Assembly (NCBI GenBank): GCA_905233945.1
Contig: CAJOFY010000001.1
Location: 28,507 to 92,506, forward strand
Reading direction: 5' to 3'
Source of the DNA: an uncultured bacterium
GTDB taxonomy: Bacteria; UBP6; UBA1177
Length of the DNA: 64,000 nucleotides
Program-made: the position numbers and the translations under genes
Notes under the pieces: model-generated
What the model was told of the DNA's origin: nothing
Seen by the model: the letters and a program-made list of their open reading frames with translations, nothing else
Databases searched by the model: none
Part shown: positions 59,154 to 64,000 of the stretch, one piece after another
Numbering within the stretch: position 1 is the first letter of the stretch
How the letters are laid out: each line of letters begins with the position of its first letter

Positions 59154-60003
59154 AAGTTATGATGAAATTATAGCGCGTGTCAGAGATACGCTTGTTCTGG
59201 CTGGTTCCACTTTCAGACCGGATAAAACGGAAGCATTCAAGAGAGCGATTGAAACCGAAACCAATCCTCAGGCTAAATGGATCCTTGAAACAATGCTGGA
59301 AAATGCCGAAGTTGCCGGAAAAAACCGCATGCCTATCTGTGATGATACGGGAATACCGCATTTTCTTCTTGAAATCGGTGAAGATACACCGATTACCGGA
59401 AAAACGCTTGATGCTATAAAAGAAGGTGTAAAAGCTGGTTTGCGCACACTTCCCGGAAGACCTATGGGTATTATGGGTGACGACAGCCACAGAATAGATC
59501 AGTCAGGCGGTTTGAATCCTGACAGTGCCGGAGTAGAACCTGCTCCGATACTGATAAGAAAATGCAAAGACAATGTTTTGAGACTGCATATTCTGATGTT
59601 CGGCGGAGGTCCCGCGATCCGCGGCAAAACATACCGGATCTTCCATAAACACAATACGCAGGTAGTTATGGATGAGATAGTAAGCTGGGCAAAAGAATCG
59701 GTGTCGCAGCTCGGTTGTTCCCCGTGTACTCTTGCAATCGGTGTAGGCAGAAGTCATTTCGAAGCGTCATCATTGATGCTTCAGGCTCAGGTCGACGGCA
59801 ATTACGGTGTACAGTCTGAAATGGAACAGAAAATCACCAGACGTGTAAACGAAACAAATGTCGGAGCTTTAGGACTCCACGGTGATGTCAGCGTATTGGC
59901 GACATTCATGAAAGTAGGACCCCAGAGAGCAAGCGGTGTGCGTATAGTATGCCTGAGACCATGCTGCTGTTTCGAACCGAGGATCGCAACGGTTGAATTG
60001 TAA
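59143..60003 (+). CDS. Class I fumarase / tartrate dehydratase, alpha (N-terminal) subunit homologue
   Basis: A 286-residue protein of the TtdA/FumA N-terminal family. Cluster Cys candidates are in MPICDDTG, SPCTLAIGVGRSH and LRPCCCFEPR; GIMGDDSHRIDQ, GGLNPDSAGVEPAP and LMFGGGPAIRG are further landmarks. GGAGGAGC serves as RBS inside the beta gene end. It completes a 4Fe-4S hydro-lyase and is the last gene of the long operon 44933-60003. Its substrate would be a dicarboxylate-like acid such as fumarate, tartrate or a phosphono/sulfo analogue; a housekeeping fumarase would not be expected here. Confidence 0.9.
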   Translation: MISKSYDEIIARVRDTLVLAGSTFRPDKTEAFKRAIETETNPQAKWILETMLENAEVAGKNRMPICDDTGIPHFLLEIGEDTPITGKTLDAIKEGVKAGLRTLPGRPMGIMGDDSHRIDQSGGLNPDSAGVEPAPILIRKCKDNVLRLHILMFGGGPAIRGKTYRIFHKHNTQVVMDEIVSWAKESVSQLGCSPCTLAIGVGRSHFEASSLMLQAQVDGNYGVQSEMEQKITRRVNETNVGALGLHGDVSVLATFMKVGPQRASGVRIVCLRPCCCFEPRIATVEL

Positions 60004-60424
60004 GTTTTCTGCGTCTTTGAGACATGTCCGATTGCATATCCGCCGATAAGGTTTTTTTAGGAGTCCCTCAATGTCAAACACACCAAGTTTAAACGACACT
60101 ACACCTACAGATTTTTGCCGCTTTATGCGATAGGTTGCGTCATCGCGATATTTACGGTCTGCACTTTAATCGACATTCTGAGAATAAACTGTCTGGAAAA
60201 GCCATTTTTCAGGTTGCTTCGACAGGCTCAGCAACCGGCGCCGCCGCAGAATTAGGGAGTTTAGGGAATTTATGGTGTATAGAGAATTTAGGGAGCGGCG
60301 GCTGGGAATGATTCTACCGCTTCTAGCCTCCCCTGAAATAGGCTCCCCTGAAGTAGGGGAGCTGGCTGCGAAGCAGACTGAGAGGTCGGAGGTGCCGTAA
60401 AACGGCGGAGAGGTCTGAAATGGT
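60004..60424. repeat. Gene-free stretch with hairpin repeats (left of the ORF6N gene)
   Basis: 421 bases without a gene. It holds an imperfect inverted pair with GCCGCCGCAGAATTAGGGAG and TTTAGGGAGCGGCGGC (about 60238-60302), then copies of a hairpin repeat: GGCTCCCCTGAAGTAGGGGA (60343-60362) with the arms CTCCCCTGAAGTAGGGGAG, then GCTGGCTGCGAAGCAG and ACTGAGAGGT, then GGAGGTGCCGTAAAACGGCG and GAGAGGTCTGAAA (60408-60420). The same GAGAGGTCTGAAA ends the copy at 61450-61499. No terminator of clear strength for the large operon was seen other than these hairpins. Confidence 0.7.
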
Positions 60425-61336
60425 TCACAGATTCCGCATGATTTCTGGAATCCAGGATGGATCCAAGATTTCGAAAGCGAAGCACTGTTTGGCGAGATCT
60501 TTGAGCGACGCTCCGATGTGGTAAAGAATTTTGTTGTCAATTATCAAAAAACGGTCGTGGATTTTTTCTGTGTATTTCAGCTCAAGCATCGGATATTGTT
60601 CATTGAATTTTTGGACATCAAGAGGTGTGATTTTTGTTTTGGGATAAGTGTAAATCGTGGCTTTTACACCGCTTTTCTTCTTGGCGAAGCGCTCCAGAAC
60701 CGTAAGATCGACATAATTGTCGATTAGAACAATTTCTTTTTCAGCCTCGGCAATAAATGACTCGAATTTTGCGTAGGCATCGAAAATCTGCCCTTGGAAA
60801 AAGATCCCCTGCTTGTCTTCGATTTTGTATCTGTCCATTTTGTCGAAAAGTTCATCGATTTTTTTACCGTGTTCCAATAAGTGGATCTCACTGGTTGTCT
60901 GCCGTTTTTCCATAAAGTCTAGTCTTTGAAAAATTTGGGAGTTTGTCTGTACAAATCGCCGCAGCGCGACAAAAGCTTTCATAATCAGAATGCTGGCTTG
61001 TACCGCAGTATCGGTTTTCAAGACAGAAGCTAACATGGCGACACCAAGTTCCGTAAAGGCATACGGTGGGCGACGCAGACCCATTTTATCAGAATTGGAA
61101 GTCGCAAAATGCGACCTCCAATTTTCGAATTCCGTTTTTGTAAGTTGAAAACAGAATTCTTCCGGAAAGCGCTCTATATTTCGTTTTACCTGCTCATTAA
61201 GACGCTTTGTTTCCACACAGTAAAATTCAGCCAAGTCGCGGTCGAGCATCACTTGCTGTCCTCGAATAACCAGAATTTTACTTTCAATATCTGTTTTTGT
61301 TTGATCGTTAATGCTTATTATAATTTTATTCGTCAT
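60425..61336 (-). CDS. ORF6N-domain protein
   Basis: A 303-residue protein (ATG at 61336 preferred; one 27 bases upstream is in frame). Residues of about 10-100 form an ORF6N domain, as in phage antirepressor-like and KilA-N-related proteins: KILVIRGQQVMLDRDLAEFY, KRLNEQVKRNIERFPEEF, FTELGVAMLASVL. A middle region (LDFMEKRQTTSEIHLLEHGK) is coiled-coil-like, and the C-terminal half (AEKEIVLIDNYVDLTVLERF, IHDRFLIIDNKILYHIGASL) resembles phospholipase-D-like HxK sites without a full motif. Many bacterial genomes hold such stand-alone genes. Repeats of one family flank it on both sides. Confidence 0.85.
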   Translation of the reverse strand: MTNKIIISINDQTKTDIESKILVIRGQQVMLDRDLAEFYCVETKRLNEQVKRNIERFPEEFCFQLTKTEFENWRSHFATSNSDKMGLRRPPYAFTELGVAMLASVLKTDTAVQASILIMKAFVALRRFVQTNSQIFQRLDFMEKRQTTSEIHLLEHGKKIDELFDKMDRYKIEDKQGIFFQGQIFDAYAKFESFIAEAEKEIVLIDNYVDLTVLERFAKKKSGVKATIYTYPKTKITPLDVQKFNEQYPMLELKYTEKIHDRFLIIDNKILYHIGASLKDLAKQCFAFEILDPSWIPEIMRNL

Positions 61337-61686
61337 GTTTTTCTCGCTAAATAAACAAATCATTGCAATGTTTGAATAATGATATCAAAATATTTGTCAA
61401 TAAAAATTTTATTTAAAATATAAATTTTAGATTATTGATTTTCGGCGGAGCCTCCCCTGAAGTAGGGGAGGTGTCACGCAGTGACGGAGAGGTCTGAAAC
61501 GTCTCTACAATTCCTCTCGCATTTCCTAAAAAAATCAGTATAATGCGGCGGTTTTTGTAGAGACCTCTCAGACAACCTGCGGTTGCCAGCTCCCCTACTT
61601 CAGGGGAGCCTTTCTACCTCTTCAAGCCTCCACTGAGGCAGGGGAGGTGCCGCGAGCGGCGGAGGGTTTTTTTGAAGGAGAGCACC
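61337..61686. repeat. Gene-free stretch with nested inverted repeats (right of the ORF6N gene)
   Basis: About 350 bases. After an AT-rich start come a plus-oriented hairpin repeat with CCTCCCCTGAAGTAGGGGAG (61450-61469) and GAGAGGTCTGAAAC, then GTCTCTACAA (61501-61510), a promoter-like module (61517-61544), TTGTAGAGAC (61555-61564, the exact inverse), then CCTCTCAGAC and CTCCCCTACTTCAGGGGAG in opposite orientation (61590-61608). So two arms face each other around the promoter-like module. A further variant, GGCAGGGGAGGTGCCGCGAG, is at 61638-61657, with the T-run 61667-61673 behind it. Confidence 0.8.
61517..61544 (+). promoter_or_regulatory. Promoter-like module inside an inverted repeat
   Basis: TCGCAT, a 16-base spacer and TATAAT, sharing its flanks with 44850-44877. 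It lies between GTCTCTACAA and TTGTAGAGAC and points to the DegT gene, whose ATG is 142 bases beyond the -10. Confidence 0.55.
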
Positions 61687-62793
61687 ATGACAATAAACGT
61701 TACCCGTTCCTCGATGCCCGGTTTTGAGGAATACTGCGAGGAGATAAAAGAACTTTGGGAGAGCCGCTGGCTTACTAATTGCGGGGCAAAGCACCAGAAA
61801 TTTCAGGCTGAGCTCGAAAAGATGCTGGGAGTGCCGCATGTTGTGCTTTTTACGAACGGACATCTGGCGCTTGAAAACATAATTGCGGCTTTTGAGTTTC
61901 CGAAAGGGGCTGAAATCATTACGACTCCTTTCACTTTCGCTTCGACGACTCATGCGATCGCGAGAAACGGTCTGACTCCTGTTTTCTGCGATGTAAATCC
62001 TGAAAATTACACGATTGATGCTGATAAAATAGAGGCTCTGATAACAGAAAAAACGGTTGCGATAGTGCCTGTTCATGTTTACGGGAATATGTGCGATGTA
62101 GAAAAAATCGCCGGTATTGCGAAAAAGCACGATTTGAAAGTGATTTACGATGCGGCTCACGCTTTCGCGGTGAAATACAAAGGCATTAGTTCGGCTTGTT
62201 TCGGTGATGCTTCGATGTTCAGTTTCCACGCGACCAAGGTCTTCAACACGATTGAAGGCGGCGCGGTCTGTTTTTCGGACGATCCGCTTGTGGACAAACT
62301 TAACAGCATGAAAAATTTCGGCATAACGAGCCCTGAAAGTGTCGGATTTGTCGGCGGGAATGCGAAAATGAGCGAGTTCCAGGCGGCGATGGGGATTTGC
62401 AACCTGCGCCATCTTGAAGGGGAAATCGCAAAACGGAAAGCCGTAGTAGAACGTTATTTCAGTCACCTCGACGGAGTGAAAGGGATAAAACTCTGCAAAC
62501 CTGATAGTGACGTAACTCCGAATTACGCATATTTTCCCGTTGTTTTTGACGGTTTTGCCGCTTCAAGAGACGAAATTTTCACAAAACTTGCCGGAAACGG
62601 AATAATCGCGAGAAAATATTTCTATCCGCTCACAAATACATTCGACTGCTATAAAAATCTTCCGGGTTCAGGCGCTGAAAAAACGCCGGTCGCCGCATAT
62701 TTTGCAGACAGAGTGCTGACTCTGCCGCTTTATGCCGACCTGACCAAAGAAGATGTTGACAGGATCTGCGGAATAATTTTGGAAAGGAGATAA
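61687..62793 (+). CDS. DegT/DnrJ/EryC1-family aminotransferase
   Basis: The ATG at 61687 follows AAGGAGAG (368 residues); a TTG 15 bases upstream is discounted. A complete PLP aminotransferase: [53 protein letters not shown], the pyridine Asp in [13 protein letters not shown] and the catalytic Lys in [16 protein letters not shown] (about 184). It is of the dTDP-4-amino-4,6-dideoxyglucose (VioA/QdtB) type, forming amino-deoxyhexoses on dTDP. With rmlA (2 bases on) and rmlB it fits a dTDP-amino sugar pathway. A paralogue starts the window at 1-523. Confidence 0.92.
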   Translation: MTINVTRSSMPGFEEYCEEIKELWESRWLTNCGAKHQKFQAELEKMLGVPHVVLFTNGHLALENIIAAFEFPKGAEIITTPFTFASTTHAIARNGLTPVFCDVNPENYTIDADKIEALITEKTVAIVPVHVYGNMCDVEKIAGIAKKHDLKVIYDAAHAFAVKYKGISSACFGDASMFSFHATKVFNTIEGGAVCFSDDPLVDKLNSMKNFGITSPESVGFVGGNAKMSEFQAAMGICNLRHLEGEIAKRKAVVERYFSHLDGVKGIKLCKPDSDVTPNYAYFPVVFDGFAASRDEIFTKLAGNGIIARKYFYPLTNTFDCYKNLPGSGAEKTPVAAYFADRVLTLPLYADLTKEDVDRICGIILERR

Positions 62794-62795
62794 AA

Positions 62796-63665
62796 ATGAA
62801 AGGAATCATTCTTGCCGGAGGCAAAGGAACAAGGCTTTATCCGATGACAAAGGCTGTTTCGAAGCAGCTTCTGCCGATCTACGACAAGCCGCTTATCTAC
62901 TATCCGCTTTCGATCCTTATGCTTGCAGGGATCCGCGAAGTGCTGATAATTTCGACACCTGAGGATACTCCGCTTTACGAAAGGCTCTTCGGAACAGGCG
63001 AAAAGATAGGGATGAAGTTCGCCTATAAAGTGCAGGAGACTCCGCGCGGACTTGCCGATGCCTTTATTCTTGGCGAGGATTTCATCGGGGATGACAGCGT
63101 ATGCCTGATCCTTGGCGACAATGTTTTTTACGGCCAGGATATGACAAAAATGCTCCGCAAAGCGATGGAAAACAAGGTCGGAGCGACGATCTTCGGCTAT
63201 CCGGTGAAGGATGCGCGCTCTTTCGGCGTGGTCGAATTCGACAAAAACCATAAAGTTGTTTCGATTGAGGAAAAACCTGAACATCCGAAGAGCAACTACG
63301 CCGTTCCGGGGCTTTATTTCTACGATAACCGTGTTGTTGAGATCGCGAAAAACGTGAAACCTTCGGCACGCGGAGAGATTGAAATTACCGCAGTGAACAA
63401 CGCATACCTTGAAAGCGGAGAACTCAATGTCACCCTGCTCGGACGCGGCATGGCGTGGCTCGATACCGGAACTCCCGCAAACATGCTGAAAGCGGCTGAA
63501 TTTGTCGAAGCGGTGCAGGATAGACAGGGATTTTACGTTTCCTGCATCGAAGAGATCGCATGGAGGCGCGGATTCATAACGACCGAGCAGCTTAAAGAAA
63601 TAGGTTGTGAACTCAAAATGACCGATTACGGCCAGTATCTGCTTTCAATCGCGGGGGAAAAATAA
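62796..63665 (+). CDS. rmlA: Glucose-1-phosphate thymidylyltransferase
   Basis: A 289-residue nucleotidyltransferase making dTDP-glucose. Signature: [20 protein letters not shown] with the phosphate-binding GGKGTRL, then [30 protein letters not shown] with the metal Asp and [19 protein letters not shown]. Length is normal. An AAGGAG RBS precedes the ATG. It overlaps the following rmlB start by one base (TAATG), so the pair is coupled. Confidence 0.97.
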   Translation: MKGIILAGGKGTRLYPMTKAVSKQLLPIYDKPLIYYPLSILMLAGIREVLIISTPEDTPLYERLFGTGEKIGMKFAYKVQETPRGLADAFILGEDFIGDDSVCLILGDNVFYGQDMTKMLRKAMENKVGATIFGYPVKDARSFGVVEFDKNHKVVSIEEKPEHPKSNYAVPGLYFYDNRVVEIAKNVKPSARGEIEITAVNNAYLESGELNVTLLGRGMAWLDTGTPANMLKAAEFVEAVQDRQGFYVSCIEEIAWRRGFITTEQLKEIGCELKMTDYGQYLLSIAGEK

Positions 63666-64000
63666 TGAACATCATCGTTACAGGCGGCGCGGGATTTATC
63701 GGCTCAAACTTCATTTTCCACATGCTTGAGGCGCATCCAGATTATAGGATTATCTGCCTCGACAAACTGACTTATGCGGGAAATCTGAGCACTTTGAAAA
63801 GTGTTATGGACAAGCCGAATTTCCGCTTTGTGAAGCTCGATATCTGCGACAGAGCGGGTGTTTACAAACTTTTTGAAGAGGAAAAACCCGACATCATCGT
63901 CAATTTCGCCGCGGAAAGCCACGTCGACAGAAGTATCGAAGATCCTTCGGTATTTTTGCAGACAAACATTATCGGAACAAGCGTTCTCATGGATGCCTGC
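63665..64000 (+). CDS. rmlB: dTDP-glucose 4,6-dehydratase, 5' part (runs off the right edge)
   Basis: 112 codons from the ATG at 63665: [20 protein letters not shown] with the Rossmann G-x2-G-x2-G, then CLDKLTYAGNLSTL and NFAAESHVDRSIEDP, all typical of RmlB, which forms dTDP-4-keto-6-deoxyglucose. The gene is cut by the window edge. Together with rmlA and the DegT aminotransferase it would give dTDP-4-amino-4,6-dideoxyglucose or feed rhamnose formation. Confidence 0.96.
   Translation, partial: MNIIVTGGAGFIGSNFIFHMLEAHPDYRIICLDKLTYAGNLSTLKSVMDKPNFRFVKLDICDRAGVYKLFEEEKPDIIVNFAAESHVDRSIEDPSVFLQTNIIGTSVLMDAC

Noticed and set aside
60425-61336. Prophage remnant based on the ORF6N domain
   Set aside because: No integrase, structural or lysis gene is near; stand-alone ORF6N genes are common in bacteria.

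Overview
The window looks like chromosomal DNA of a Gram-negative bacterium of moderate GC. The evidence is an O-antigen-type glycan supply and export set (wecB/wecC, glmM, rmlA/rmlB, a Wzx flippase and a Wzy-like polymerase) and seven secreted lipoproteins. Each lipoprotein has an Asp-rich linker after the lipidated Cys. In my experience this style is common in uncultured deltaproteobacterial/Myxococcota-like genomes, but no marker in the window fixes the taxon. No rRNA, tRNA or CRISPR array was seen.

Layout. 1-4679 (minus): 5'-part of a DegT aminotransferase, MutS2 and an M24B aminopeptidase P. 4719-7636 (minus): two paralogous LamG-like lipoproteins. 7751-10191 (plus): phosphatase-like protein, YggS-type PLP protein and tgt, behind a good promoter. 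10228-17592: a first glycan block with bi-domain oxidoreductase, heparinase-like protein and GT4 on plus (4-bp overlaps), then wecB and wecC on minus. 17703-20042 (minus): queE and a fused formiminotransferase-cyclodeaminase. 20148-24603 (minus): a glycolytic operon tpiA-yhaM-gap-pgk-small membrane protein; the PGK has lost conserved active-site residues. 24664-33062 (minus): a tight five-gene unit of PqqD-like protein, giant FG-GAP lipoprotein, a 37-aa Cys-containing peptide with a YxxP motif, HPrK-like P-loop protein and membrane spermidine-synthase-like protein. It resembles an undescribed RiPP-type (modified peptide) locus.

33121-39173: an S10 serine-carboxypeptidase lipoprotein lies between two inverted copies of an 83-bp repeat, followed by two DUF1566-type lipoproteins on either side of a CoA-transferase. 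39181-44758 (minus): DMT transporter, P-loop protein, PAS protein, Cys-rich lipoprotein and glmM. 44850-60003 (plus): a long glycan operon. It begins with GT4, then an AT-rich, probably transferred segment (Wzy, GT4, GT2), then Wzx. It ends with a nine-gene cassette: two ATP-grasp ligases, a DegT-like protein, MmgE/PrpD, AKR7-like reductase, phosphonopyruvate-decarboxylase-like enzyme, an unassigned protein and a two-subunit class I fumarase/tartrate dehydratase homologue. I infer that this cassette makes and attaches an unusual non-sugar substituent. 60004-61686: an ORF6N-domain gene between copies of a hairpin repeat family. 61687-64000 (plus): DegT aminotransferase, rmlA and the start of rmlB.

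The two strongest candidates for undescribed biology are the PqqD/HPrK/peptide/FG-GAP locus (24664-33062) and the ATP-grasp/decarboxylase/hydratase cassette (50820-60003).
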